From NCBI RefSeq assembly GCF_002091755.1, contig NZ_BDAI01000022.1, positions 1 to 42,859 of the forward strand: a DNA stretch of 42,859 nucleotides, given 5' to 3'. Positions 20,905 through 28,823 of the stretch are shown here, one piece after another. Under the pieces are notes generated by a model, which saw only the letters and a list, made by a program, of their open reading frames with translations, had not been told where the DNA came from and made no database searches. Each line of letters begins with the position of its first letter. The first letter of the stretch is position 1. Made by a program: the position numbers and the translations under genes. Source of the stretch: Pseudomonas nitroreducens NBRC 12694 (GTDB taxonomy: Bacteria; Pseudomonadota; Gammaproteobacteria; Pseudomonadales; Pseudomonadaceae).

Positions 20905-20988
20905 CGTAGGAGCGGACTCCGTCCGCGATGTGCCGCCGGCCGGCTCGGAGCCGCTGGAAAACGATCGCGGACAGAGTCCGCTCCTACC
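20905..20988. repeat. REP-like inverted element
   Basis: Arms CGTAGGAGCGGACTCCGTCC and the near complement ending GAGTCCGCTCCTAC lie at the two ends of this 84-base element; each arm has an internal GCGGAC/GTCCGC hairpin. It is related to, but different in stem from, the REP pairs at 3431-3502 and 30012-30091. Confidence 0.85.
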
Positions 20989-21011
20989 CGACAGTCCTGT
21001 ACTCGGATCAG

Positions 21012-21100
21012 CCCTCACCCCAGCCCTCTCCCTCTGGGAGAGGGCTGGGGTGAGGGAAGGCACTAGCACGGACTTACCTGAAGAAGACAGTTGCTCCTAC
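21012..21100. repeat. Composite repeat: 21-bp perfect hairpin plus GTAGGAGCAACTG arm
   Basis: Positions 21012-21056 form a perfect 21-base stem (CCCTCACCCCAGCCCTCTCC... against its complement) with a three-base loop TCT. After a 22-base linker, 21079-21100 reads CTGAAGAAGACAGTTGCTCC and TAC. The same combination occurs reversed at 29911-30000. It lies just after the ppk2 stop and could serve as its terminator. Confidence 0.85.
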
Positions 21101-21115
21101 GGGGTATGCAACGCC

Positions 21116-22033
21116 TCAGTAAACCTCTGGCACCACGATTTCCCGTGGGGTCGGCGTGCGCGAGTAATCCTCGTTGCGCTGCCGCGCGGGCAGGATCACC
21201 GACGGATGCTCCACGTCCTCATAGGGAATCAGGTTCAGCAGGTGGCTGATGCAGTTCAGCCGCGCGCGCTTCTTGTCGTCGGCCTGCACCACCCACCAGG
21301 GCGCCTCGGCAATGTGGGTGCGCTCCAGCATGATTTCCTTGGCCTTGGTGTAGGCCTCCCAGCGCCGGCGCGACTCCAGGTCCATGGGGCTGAGTTTCCA
21401 CTGCTTGAGCGGGTCGTGGATGCGGCTGAGGAAGCGCAGGTGCTGTTCGTCGTCGGAGATGGAGAACCAGTACTTGATCAGCTGGATGCCCGAGCGCGCC
21501 AGCATGCGCTCGAACTCCGGCACGCTGCGGAAGAACTCCTCGTACTGCTCGTCGTTGCAGAACCCCATGACCCGCTCGACGCCAGCGCGGTTGTACCAGC
21601 TGCGGTCGAACAAGACGATCTCCCCCGCCGCCGGCAGGTGCGAGACGTAGCGCTGGAAGTACCACTGGGTCTGCTCGCGGTCGTTGGGCGCGGGCAGCGC
21701 GGCGACCCGGCACACGCGCGGATTGAGGCGCTGGGTGATGCGCTTGATCACGCCGCCCTTGCCGGCCGCGTCGCGGCCCTCGAAAAGGATGACCACCTTG
21801 TGGCCGGTCTTCACCACCCAGCTCTGCAGTTTCACCAGCTCGCCCTGCAGGCGGAACAGCTCGCTGAAGTAGCGACGGCGGGCGAGCTTCTCCTCGTCGA
21901 CGTCGGCGTGCTCGTCGAACAGCTCATCGAGGTTGCGCACGTCTTCCAGCAGTTCCAGCTCCAGCTCTTCGTCGCTGTGGTCGAGCAGTTCGCGGTGGAT
22001 GCGGCGGATCACGGATTCATGGGTCAGGGGCAT
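21116..22033 (-). CDS. ppk2: Polyphosphate kinase 2 (PPK2)
   Basis: A 305-residue cytoplasmic enzyme of the PPK2 family, which transfers phosphate between polyphosphate and nucleotides. The P-loop is GRDAAGKGG (86-94), the Walker B/aspartate motif is EIVLFDRSWYNRAGVERVMG (D143), and the lid region follows with arginines (RFLSRIHDPLKQWKLSP). KYWFSISDDEQ and APWWVVQADDKKRAR are further family blocks. One PPK2 domain and ~300 residues point to class I, which mostly phosphorylates nucleoside diphosphates such as GDP or ADP. The N-terminal ~45 residues are acidic (DHSDEELELELLEDVRN). Stands alone between repeat clusters. Confidence 0.93.
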   Translation of the reverse strand: MPLTHESVIRRIHRELLDHSDEELELELLEDVRNLDELFDEHADVDEEKLARRRYFSELFRLQGELVKLQSWVVKTGHKVVILFEGRDAAGKGGVIKRITQRLNPRVCRVAALPAPNDREQTQWYFQRYVSHLPAAGEIVLFDRSWYNRAGVERVMGFCNDEQYEEFFRSVPEFERMLARSGIQLIKYWFSISDDEQHLRFLSRIHDPLKQWKLSPMDLESRRRWEAYTKAKEIMLERTHIAEAPWWVVQADDKKRARLNCISHLLNLIPYEDVEHPSVILPARQRNEDYSRTPTPREIVVPEVY

Positions 22034-22132
22034 GGCAGCGGCCTACGCGTCGGGGCTTTGCCGCCAGACTAGGGGCGCCCGGTGTCAGGCTGGTGACAGC
22101 CTTGCTCGGCCCTCTGTGCTGAGGCTTGCCCC

Positions 22133-22261
22133 TCTCCCCCGCCCTGGCTGCGCGCCCCGATCCGAAGGGAGAGGGAGCCGTTCGGCGCAAGCTGATAGAT
22201 CGGAGAGTTCATGACGCTGCCTGCACTGAGGACAGTTCCCTCTCCCTTCAGGGAGAGGGAA
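22133..22261. repeat. CCTCTCCC/GGGAGAGGG repeat cluster
   Basis: Between ppk2 and the acylase gene lie two units with CCTCTCCC arms facing GGGAGAGGG: one spanning 22133-22172 with a long loop and one, 22236-22261, with a perfect 11-base stem TTCCCTCTCCC-TTCA-GGGAGAGGGAA. They share the CCTCTCCC core with the hairpins at 21012 and 29954. No gene is seen in the 273-base gap. Confidence 0.7.
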
Positions 22262-22306
22262 ACCGGCACACGCACCGACCTCGTATCCGCTCTCGCTGCT
22301 ATCTCC

Positions 22307-24586
22307 CTACTTCTCGCGCAGTTCCATCACCTTCAGCTCCGGATCGGCCTTGATCTGCTCGTCGGTAAACGGCAGCTCCGGCCATTGCTGCCGGGCGAAC
22401 AGCTCCGTCTGGTCGCGATGGTGCGGCGAGCCGGGTTCGCTGGACTGCGAGAACGCCAGCAGCCCGCGCGCCTTCGGCCCGTCGGCGGTGAAGTCGACCA
22501 GCTGGATATAGCTGCTGCCGCTGAGCACGCGATAATGGTCGCCCTGCCACTGCGAAGTGATGGCGTTGTACACGCCCTCGTTGCCGGTGCCGCCAGGGAT
22601 GCCCAGGGGATTGGCCTGGTCGCCGGTCAGTTGCAGTTCGCCCCAGGTCTCATCTGCCTGGATCTTGCGGGCGCCGATCTCCTGCCCGGCTGCCACCAGG
22701 GCCTGCTGCGCCTGCTGGCGGACCTCCGGCTTGTCCAGGGCGATGCCCGAGGGCGTGGCCAGCGGCAGCTTGGGATCGAAGGGCAGGCGCCAGCCACCCT
22801 CGATCTTCAGGAAGCGCGCGACAAACGCCTGGAAGTAGGCGAAGCCGGGATTGCTGTCGAGGTTGACGTGGCGGTCCCACGAGCCCAGCGCGGCGCAGGC
22901 CGCCTCCGCGCCCGCCGGGGCTGGCTTGCACAGTTGCAGCAGGTCGTCGAGGAGCATGTCGGCCACGTAGACGCGGTTGTCGGTGACCAACTTCTGCAGG
23001 TCATCCGGGCCGATCTTGCCGTCGCCCTTCAGACGTTCCAGGGCGAAGCGAGCACGGGCACTGACCGGGATCGAATCGCGGCTCACCAGCGGCGAGAAGC
23101 CGGTCAGCGGCTGCGCCGGGTTGCTCAACCAGGCGCTGTCATTGGAGTTCTGCACGAAGTCCTGGCGTTCCAGCGCCGGCATCTGCTCCGGCGGCGTGAG
23201 GCCGGCATGACGCGCCCCCGGTGCGCTCGACCAGTTGCAGGCACGGCGTCCGCCCTGCAGCACCGGTAGGCCCTGCTTCTGGAGCGCGGGGATCGCGCAG
23301 TCGGCCAATTGTTGCTGGCTCAGGTAAGGCACCACCGATTGATTGAGGTAGAGCACCTTGCCTTCTGCGTCAGTGGCCAGGGTGTTGACCCACGGAATCC
23401 CCTGTATCCGCTCCACGCTGTCGCGCAGCTCATCCAGGCTGCGCGCGTGATCGATGGCGTACCACTGCTGCAGCACGCGGTCGTTGCCCAGGTTGGCGTC
23501 GCGCACGGCGAAGGCTTCATTGGCGTTCCAGGGGAATTTGCCGGGCACGCTGAGCAGCGGGCCGTACTCGGACTCGTACAGCGTATGGCTGCGCGTGCCC
23601 ACGCGGCCGTCGGCCTCACGTACCCGCACGCGCAGGGTGACTTCCTTCAACGGCCGCGACTGGCCATCGACGCGGTAGCTGTGCGGGTCCTGCGGGTCGA
23701 GATCCAGTCGATACAAGGTGAAGTGGCTGGAGGTGTCCACCGTATGGCTCCAGGCCAGGTCCTTGCCGAAGCCGATGTTCACCAGCGGCATGCCCGGCAG
23801 CGAAGCGCCCATCACATCGAGCTGGCCGGGAATGGTCAGGTGCATCTGGTAGAAACGCAGCGCGCCGAACCAGGGGAAATGCGGGTTGGCCAGCAGCAGG
23901 CCGTTGCCGTCCACAGAACGCTCGCTGCCCACCGCGACGGCGTTGCTGCCGTGGTTCTGATGGAAGTTCTCGCGACGCTCCATCGCCGCCAGCACCTCGC
24001 CGGCGCTGACGATGGAGGACGTTGCCTGGCCCGGCGGCGTCGCTGCCATCATCGCCTCGGCGAACTGCCCGGCACCGGATTGCACCAGCAGCCGGCGGGT
24101 CAGGCGCAGCAGGTCGTCGCTCTCCAGCGGGCGCAGCCAGGCCTTGCCCGCGCACTGGGTGCCGGCCGCCTGGGTATCCCACAGCCAGCGGTTGTAGCCG
24201 GCCGCGTAGCCATCGAGCAGGTCGCGGATCGGCTGCGGCTGGGCGCTGCGCAGGCGACGCAGGGATTCGTTGTCGTTGAGCCAGGTGTAGAAGAAGTCCG
24301 AGGGCAGGTTGCCGATGCCGGCGGAGGACTTGCCGTCCACGCCGAAGTAGCGCGAGCGTTCGCCCCGCGCGGTGAGGACTTCCTCGGCCAGCAGGCAGGC
24401 GTTGTCGCGGGCATAGGCGTAGCCGATGCCGTAGCCCAGGCCCAGTTCGTCCCGAGCCTGGATGTGCGGAATGCCGTAACGGGTCCAGCGGATCTGCGCC
24501 TCGAGTTCGGCGCCATAGGCCAGCGCGGGTAGTCCGGAAGCCAGCAGGCTGCCGGCCACGGCGGCCAGTCGGAAGGTCTTGCTCAT
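22307..24586 (-). CDS. pvdQ: PvdQ-like acyl-homoserine-lactone / pyoverdine-precursor acylase
   Basis: A 759-residue periplasmic N-terminal-nucleophile hydrolase of the penicillin acylase family. A signal peptide is visible (KTFRLAAVAGSLLASGLPAL). The proenzyme should cleave itself before Ser214 in NHG-SNAVAVG, giving an alpha chain and a 546-residue beta chain. Counted from that serine, the PvdQ catalytic residues fall in register: Ser1, His23 (LANPHFPW), Val70 (WSHTV), Trp186 (IPWVN) and Asn269 (VQNSND); Phe24 of the fatty-acid pocket is also kept. PvdQ removes the myristoyl chain from the pyoverdine precursor and degrades long-chain AHLs. No pyoverdine gene is in the window, so which role it has here is open. 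GAGGGA seven bases before the ATG at 24586 fixes the start. Confidence 0.92.
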   Translation of the reverse strand: MSKTFRLAAVAGSLLASGLPALAYGAELEAQIRWTRYGIPHIQARDELGLGYGIGYAYARDNACLLAEEVLTARGERSRYFGVDGKSSAGIGNLPSDFFYTWLNDNESLRRLRSAQPQPIRDLLDGYAAGYNRWLWDTQAAGTQCAGKAWLRPLESDDLLRLTRRLLVQSGAGQFAEAMMAATPPGQATSSIVSAGEVLAAMERRENFHQNHGSNAVAVGSERSVDGNGLLLANPHFPWFGALRFYQMHLTIPGQLDVMGASLPGMPLVNIGFGKDLAWSHTVDTSSHFTLYRLDLDPQDPHSYRVDGQSRPLKEVTLRVRVREADGRVGTRSHTLYESEYGPLLSVPGKFPWNANEAFAVRDANLGNDRVLQQWYAIDHARSLDELRDSVERIQGIPWVNTLATDAEGKVLYLNQSVVPYLSQQQLADCAIPALQKQGLPVLQGGRRACNWSSAPGARHAGLTPPEQMPALERQDFVQNSNDSAWLSNPAQPLTGFSPLVSRDSIPVSARARFALERLKGDGKIGPDDLQKLVTDNRVYVADMLLDDLLQLCKPAPAGAEAACAALGSWDRHVNLDSNPGFAYFQAFVARFLKIEGGWRLPFDPKLPLATPSGIALDKPEVRQQAQQALVAAGQEIGARKIQADETWGELQLTGDQANPLGIPGGTGNEGVYNAITSQWQGDHYRVLSGSSYIQLVDFTADGPKARGLLAFSQSSEPGSPHHRDQTELFARQQWPELPFTDEQIKADPELKVMELREK

Positions 24587-24681
24587 TGATTCCCTCAATG
24601 CTCGGATGACGGCCGGATGCCCGGCCAGGGGCACGCGGCCGCGCCGCTCGCGCGGTGCCGGTGCAAGGGTTGAGTGGCGGC

Positions 24682-24762
24682 TCACGCCGGCCAATGCAGT
24701 GCGCTGAAGGTCATCGCGCCGCGCCTTCCGAGGCACGCGCGCAGGCAGGTTGCTGAGGACAT
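24682..24762 (-). CDS. Possible 26-codon leader peptide upstream of the acylase gene
   Basis: A short frame starts ATG at 24762 directly after AAAAAGGAGAACCC, a better ribosome site than most genes here have, and ends TGA at 24682. It encodes 26 residues beginning MSSATCLRAC and ending TFSALHWPA. The frame differs from that of the acylase. Between its stop and the acylase start lie GC-rich hairpins, including a perfect GGCCGG-ATGC-CCGGCC at 24611-24626. A GTCGC/GCGAC hairpin enclosing six A/T bases sits just upstream of the ribosome site (24782-24803). It could be a translated leader in an attenuator, a stand-alone small protein, or chance. The rest of the 345-base gap (24587-24931) shows no other feature. 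Confidence 0.4.
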   Translation of the reverse strand: MSSATCLRACLGRRGAMTFSALHWPA

Positions 24763-24931
24763 GGGTTCTCCTTTTTCTTGTCGGTCGCCTCGCGAAAAAA
24801 GCGACGCGCCTCTTCAGGGGAACGGATGGGCCGCACGCGAAATTAACCCGCGACCGATGGCAATCGGCCACACAGCAAGGCTCTATCTCGCGGCTTTCGC
24901 CCGTTCCAGAGGCGTCGCGGGCGGTTCGACT

Positions 24932-25963
24932 TCAGGGCGCCGGGAGGGTTCCGGACTGTCGCTTCCAACGACCGGGCGACTGCCCCGTCCAGCGCTGGAA
25001 AGCGCGGGAGAAACTCGCCGCCTCGGCGTAGCCCAGGCACTGCGCGATGCCATGCAGATCCATCCGCGATTCGCATAGCAGGCGCTCGGCCAGACGCCGT
25101 TTGATGCCGTCATTCAGCCCCTGCAGGCTCTGCCCCTCCTGCGCCAGGCGCCGTTGCAGCGTGCGCTCGGAAAGACCCAGTCGCTCGGCCACCGCGGCAG
25201 CGCCGAGCAGGCTGGCGGAATCACGCAACAGCAGTTGCTGGACCTGCCGAGCTGTCGGTGTGGCGGCCAGGGTCAGCGCCAACTCTCCACAAAGGCGCTC
25301 GCAGAGCTGCTCGCCGCTGTCGCGCGCGCTGATCTGCGCTTGCGGCAGCGGCGCCTGCAGGTCTTCCAGGGCAAAGAGCATGGCGTTGCGTGGCGCCTCG
25401 AACAGTGGCTCGATGCCGAAGATGTCGCGGAACACGCTGGCATCGGCTGGCGCCGGGCAGCGCAATTCGATGGCCAGGGGCTGCAGCGGCCGCTGCAGCA
25501 ATTCGCCGGACAATTGCCAGCAACCGGCAATGCCGCGCTCCACCACGAAAGCTCGGGCATCCTCGGGCAGTACGCGATCGTCGTACACCAGCCACACCCC
25601 GCGCGCCTCCACCTCGCTGCTCACGGGGCAAAGGGTCAGGGCCAGGCTCTGGTAACGGCCGAAGGTTTCGAAGGCTTCCTGCAGGGTGCGGCTGGCGAGC
25701 ATGGTGAAACCCAGCAGCCCCAGCGACGTCAGGTGATAGCGCCGCCCGGTGGCCAAACCCAGGCCCGGCCTGTTCCTACGCTGCAACAGGTTGCGGATCA
25801 CCGCCAGTTCCTGCCACGCCTGGATGCGCCCGGCGCGCGCCTGCAGGTCGGCGGGCGAGATGGCGCTGCCCACCAGGCAATCGTCGGCGTCGATGCCTTC
25901 GTCGCGGGCGCTGTCGAGCAGGTACTGCACTCCGGTGATTTCGCGGGTCTGGCGCCAATCCAT
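24932..25963 (-). CDS. AraC family transcriptional regulator
   Basis: A 343-residue regulator with the long arabinose-binding-like N-domain (GLATGRRYHLTSLGLLGFTM, ~72-91, is typical of the OruR/ArgR-like group) and a C-terminal double helix-turn-helix: AAVAERLGLSERTLQRRLAQ and HGIAQCLGYAEAASFSRAFQ followed by RWTGQSPGRWKR. It belongs to the same subgroup as the regulator at 3527-4525 but the two are clearly different paralogs. Start ATG at 25963 follows GAGGAATTCGTG. It is divergent from the dioxygenase-hydratase pair with 123 bases between, so those genes are the likeliest target. The acylase gene lies downstream on the same strand. Confidence 0.88.
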   Translation of the reverse strand: MDWRQTREITGVQYLLDSARDEGIDADDCLVGSAISPADLQARAGRIQAWQELAVIRNLLQRRNRPGLGLATGRRYHLTSLGLLGFTMLASRTLQEAFETFGRYQSLALTLCPVSSEVEARGVWLVYDDRVLPEDARAFVVERGIAGCWQLSGELLQRPLQPLAIELRCPAPADASVFRDIFGIEPLFEAPRNAMLFALEDLQAPLPQAQISARDSGEQLCERLCGELALTLAATPTARQVQQLLLRDSASLLGAAAVAERLGLSERTLQRRLAQEGQSLQGLNDGIKRRLAERLLCESRMDLHGIAQCLGYAEAASFSRAFQRWTGQSPGRWKRQSGTLPAP

Positions 25964-26086
25964 CACGAATTCCTCGTTGGCCGCTGCATGGCGGGAAAAG
26001 TCAATTTTTGGCGGCTTTGATCATGGAAGAAAGTGACGGCGCTGACCATGCTTGAGGTGCCAATAACACTCACAAGAGGCTTCCCC

Positions 26087-26980
26087 ATGTTCGAGTTCTT
26101 CTACGCGTTGCCCAGCCAGAACCGCGCCGCCGAGTACAAGCACTTCCGCATCGTCCCGGCCACCGGCGCCATCGGTGCGGACGTCAGCGACCTTGACCTG
26201 ACCACCCTGGGCGACGACGGCTTCGCCGAGCTGCGCCAGGCACTGCTGGCGCACAAGGTGCTGTTCATCCGCGGGCAGGACCTGAGCGTGGAAAACCTCG
26301 AAGCCGTGACCCTGCGCTTCGGCGAATTCGGCCGCGAACCCTATGTGGTCGGCATGGAGGACCACCCGCATGTGGTGCGGGTGGTGAAGGAAGCCAACGA
26401 GAAGACCCCGGTGGTGTTCGGCGGCGCCTGGCACAGCGACTGGTCGTTCCAGGAGCGTCCGCCGGCTTTCACCCTGCTCTACGGCCACGACATCCCGCCG
26501 TTCGGCGGCGACACCCTCTACGCCAACCTGGCGCTGGCCTACGAATGGCTGTCGCCGAAGCTGCGCGCACAGCTGGAAACCCTCGACGCCATCCACAGCC
26601 CGGAGCGCGCCTACGGCGCCGAGGCCAAGCACAACGACCTGATGGAGAACATGGCGGTGCGCTATGGCAGCCACGATGGCGAAGTGCGCTCCCATCCGCT
26701 GGTGACCCGGCACCCGGAAACCGGCAAGAAAGTCCTCTACATCAACCCGGCCTACACCAGCGGCATCAAGGGCATGCGCCCGGCAGAGTCGCAACCGCTG
26801 CTCGACTACCTGTTCGGCATCGCCACCCAGCCGGCCTTCACCTGCCGCATGCGCTGGACTGCCGGCACCCTGGCGATCTGGGATAACCGCAGCACCTGGC
26901 ACTACCCGGTGTCGGACTACCACGGCATGCGCCGGGAGATGTACCGCACCACTGTGGTGGGCGAAGTGCCGAGCCGCTGA
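26087..26980 (+). CDS. TauD/TfdA family Fe(II)/2-oxoglutarate dioxygenase
   Basis: A 297-residue cytoplasmic non-haem iron dioxygenase. The facial triad is complete: H116-x-D118 in AWHSDWSF and the distal H272 in WDNRSTWHYP; the 2-oxoglutarate-binding arginine is R283 or R287 in MRREMYR. Other family marks are KVLFIRGQDLS (~57-67), GGDTLYANL (~140-148) and HPETGKKVLYINPAYT. Enzymes of this group hydroxylate substrates such as taurine, 2,4-D or other small acids, often to release sulfite or open an ether; the substrate here is unknown. The ATG at 26087 follows AAGAGG at seven bases. The hydratase-like gene begins 11 bases after its stop, so the two form an operon. Confidence 0.92.
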   Translation: MFEFFYALPSQNRAAEYKHFRIVPATGAIGADVSDLDLTTLGDDGFAELRQALLAHKVLFIRGQDLSVENLEAVTLRFGEFGREPYVVGMEDHPHVVRVVKEANEKTPVVFGGAWHSDWSFQERPPAFTLLYGHDIPPFGGDTLYANLALAYEWLSPKLRAQLETLDAIHSPERAYGAEAKHNDLMENMAVRYGSHDGEVRSHPLVTRHPETGKKVLYINPAYTSGIKGMRPAESQPLLDYLFGIATQPAFTCRMRWTAGTLAIWDNRSTWHYPVSDYHGMRREMYRTTVVGEVPSR

Positions 26981-26991
26981 GGAGCCCCACG

Positions 26992-27774
26992 ATGAACACG
27001 GACAAGTTCCACGCCGCCGCCCAGGCCCTGGCCGAGGCGCGGGCCAGCCGAACGCCCATCGCCACGCCAGCGGCACACTTTGGCCTCACCGGGCTGGACG
27101 ACGCCTATCGCGTGCAGGCGCAGGGCATCGACCTCGCGCTGGCCGGCGGCGAGCGCCTGGCGGGCGCCAAGGCCGGGCTGATCTCGCCGGCAATGCAGGC
27201 GGCGCTCAAGGTCGACGAACCGGTTCACGGCCGCTTGCTCGCCAGCCTGCGCTGTCGATCCGGCGCGCTTATCGCCCGCAAACGCCTGCTGCAACCGCGA
27301 ATCGAGGCAGAACTCGCCCTGCTCATCGGCCGCGACCTGCCGACGGGAGAGCTCGATCTGGCCACTTTTCGCGCCTGCATCGAAGGTGCGGTCCCGGCCA
27401 TCGAGATCAACGACACCGCCGTGGCCAACTGGCAGATCGGCCTGCTCGACTCGGTGGCCGACAACCTCTGCGCAGGCCTCTACCTGACCGGCGACCAGCC
27501 GGTGGCGCTGGGAAGACTGGACGACGCCGCGCTGGCAGTGCAACTGCTGCGCAATGGCGCGCCGGCCTTTCCGCCGACCCGGACGACCCTCGGAGCGATG
27601 CTTGACATCGGCCTCTGGCTGGCGCGGCGCATGGCACGTCTGGACGCACCGTTGAAGGCCGGCGACGTCTTGCTGTGCGGGGCTCTGGCGCCGATGTCGC
27701 CGGTTGCGCCGGGAGATGCGTTCGAGCTGGAAATCGAGGGTGTGGGACACGTCGGCTGCAGCTTCGAGCGGTGA
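26992..27774 (+). CDS. FAH-superfamily 2-keto-4-pentenoate hydratase/decarboxylase-like protein
   Basis: A 260-residue protein of the MhpD/DmpE/DmpH branch of the fumarylacetoacetate-hydrolase fold, normal length. The family metal-site pattern is seen in RIEAELALLIGRDLP (E-x-E-like acidic pair ~103-105) and in CIEGAVPAIEINDT (~124-137). DDAYRVQAQGIDLALAGGE near the start and PLKAGDVLLCGALAPMSPV near the end are also characteristic. Relatives hydrate 2-hydroxypenta-2,4-dienoate or decarboxylate 2-oxohex-3-enedioate in meta-cleavage pathways. No aromatic ring-cleavage genes are nearby, so the true substrate is unclear; it may act on the product of the upstream dioxygenase. GAGGAG precedes the ATG. 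Confidence 0.88.
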   Translation: MNTDKFHAAAQALAEARASRTPIATPAAHFGLTGLDDAYRVQAQGIDLALAGGERLAGAKAGLISPAMQAALKVDEPVHGRLLASLRCRSGALIARKRLLQPRIEAELALLIGRDLPTGELDLATFRACIEGAVPAIEINDTAVANWQIGLLDSVADNLCAGLYLTGDQPVALGRLDDAALAVQLLRNGAPAFPPTRTTLGAMLDIGLWLARRMARLDAPLKAGDVLLCGALAPMSPVAPGDAFELEIEGVGHVGCSFER

Positions 27775-27814
27775 GTGACTGGACGGCCCGCTCGAGATTC
27801 GCGCGCGTGGTCTC

Positions 27815-28717
27815 CTACAACCCCGCCCCAAACCGCCCTGCATGCTCGCGCAGCATCCCCCGCAGCAACTGTGCGGCGGGCGACAGGTAGGCGCCCTCCC
27901 GCACCGTCAGCCCGATGGTCCGCGTCAGCGTGGTCTCGGCCAACTGCACCTCGCGCAACTGATCCATCCCGTGCCCGCCCGCCAGCGCCTCGCGGGCGAT
28001 GAAACTGAGCAGGCGGGTGCGGGCGATCAGGTTGGGCAGCATGGGAATCGCGTTGGTCTCGATCTGCACCTGCGGCAGTGGCAGTTGGTAGGCCTGGAAG
28101 GTGGCGTCCATCCAGCGTCGCGACGACACCCCGGTAGCCGGCAGTACCCAGCGATAGCGGCACAGGTCGGCCATGGCTACGGGTGCGTCGAAGATCGGAT
28201 GGTCGTGGCTGGCGACCACCACTACCTGGTCCTGCAGCAGCGGTTCGCTGCTCAGTTGCGGGTCGTCGACGATGCGCGAGCAGATCGCCATGTCCAGCCG
28301 CCCGCTGCGCAACGCTTCGCGCAGCACGTCGTCCTGGCCCAGCACCAGGCTCATGGTGACCTCCGGCGCACGGGCCAGCAGGTCCTCGGTGAGGCGCGGC
28401 AGCAGGTACTCGGCCATGGTCGCCGCGCAACCCAGGCGGATGTTACCTACGACACCACTGGCGAAGTCGCGCACCTCGCGGCGGGTTTCCTCGATGTCCT
28501 GACGCAATTGCCGGGCCCGCTGGAGCATCAGTTCACCGGCCGGTGTCAGGCGAATCCGTCGGCCGTCACGCTGGAACAACCGCGCACCGAGGGACTCCTC
28601 CAGGCGCTGGATGCTCTTGGTCAGCGCCGGCTGGCTGCGCCCCAGCCGCTCGGCGGCGCGCCCCAGGTGGCCGAGCTCGGCGATGGTTTCGAAGTAGGCG
28701 AGATCACGCAGGTCCAT
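27815..28717 (-). CDS. LysR family transcriptional regulator
   Basis: A 300-residue regulator. The N-terminal winged helix has the LysR signature (LRDLAYFETIAELGHLGRAA, then LGRSQPALTKSIQRLEESLG), and the effector domain begins near residue 90 with GNIRLGCAATMAEYLLPRL. It resembles regulators that sit next to tripartite or AbrB-type carriers. The start is taken as ATG 28717; a TTG three codons upstream is possible and neither has a clear ribosome site. It is divergent from the AbrB-family gene (106 bases) and convergent with the hydratase gene, so the membrane protein is its likely target. Confidence 0.9.
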   Translation of the reverse strand: MDLRDLAYFETIAELGHLGRAAERLGRSQPALTKSIQRLEESLGARLFQRDGRRIRLTPAGELMLQRARQLRQDIEETRREVRDFASGVVGNIRLGCAATMAEYLLPRLTEDLLARAPEVTMSLVLGQDDVLREALRSGRLDMAICSRIVDDPQLSSEPLLQDQVVVVASHDHPIFDAPVAMADLCRYRWVLPATGVSSRRWMDATFQAYQLPLPQVQIETNAIPMLPNLIARTRLLSFIAREALAGGHGMDQLREVQLAETTLTRTIGLTVREGAYLSPAAQLLRGMLREHAGRFGAGL

Positions 28718-28823
28718 GGTGGCCAACCGATAAATTTCAGGAATGGATTCATGACTATTAGAAAATAGACTTGATCGATCCGGCTACCGATAATTCTTCC
28801 GTCTTCCCCGTCCGGAGCCGTCC

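Noticed and set aside
19010..22072. A 1020-codon plus-strand frame opposite pitA and ppk2
   Set aside because: It runs through a terminator, repeat hairpins and two clear genes on the other strand; composition is typical of antisense frames.
24587..24871. Longer N-terminus for the acylase (95 extra codons in frame)
   Set aside because: The extension is Arg-rich and lies ahead of a typical signal peptide with a good ribosome site at 24586.
24587..24931. PvdS (IS-box) or Fur control of the acylase gene
   Set aside because: I looked for TAAAT followed by CGT at the right distance on the minus strand and for a GATAATGATAATC-like Fur box and saw neither; a weak site could be missed by eye.
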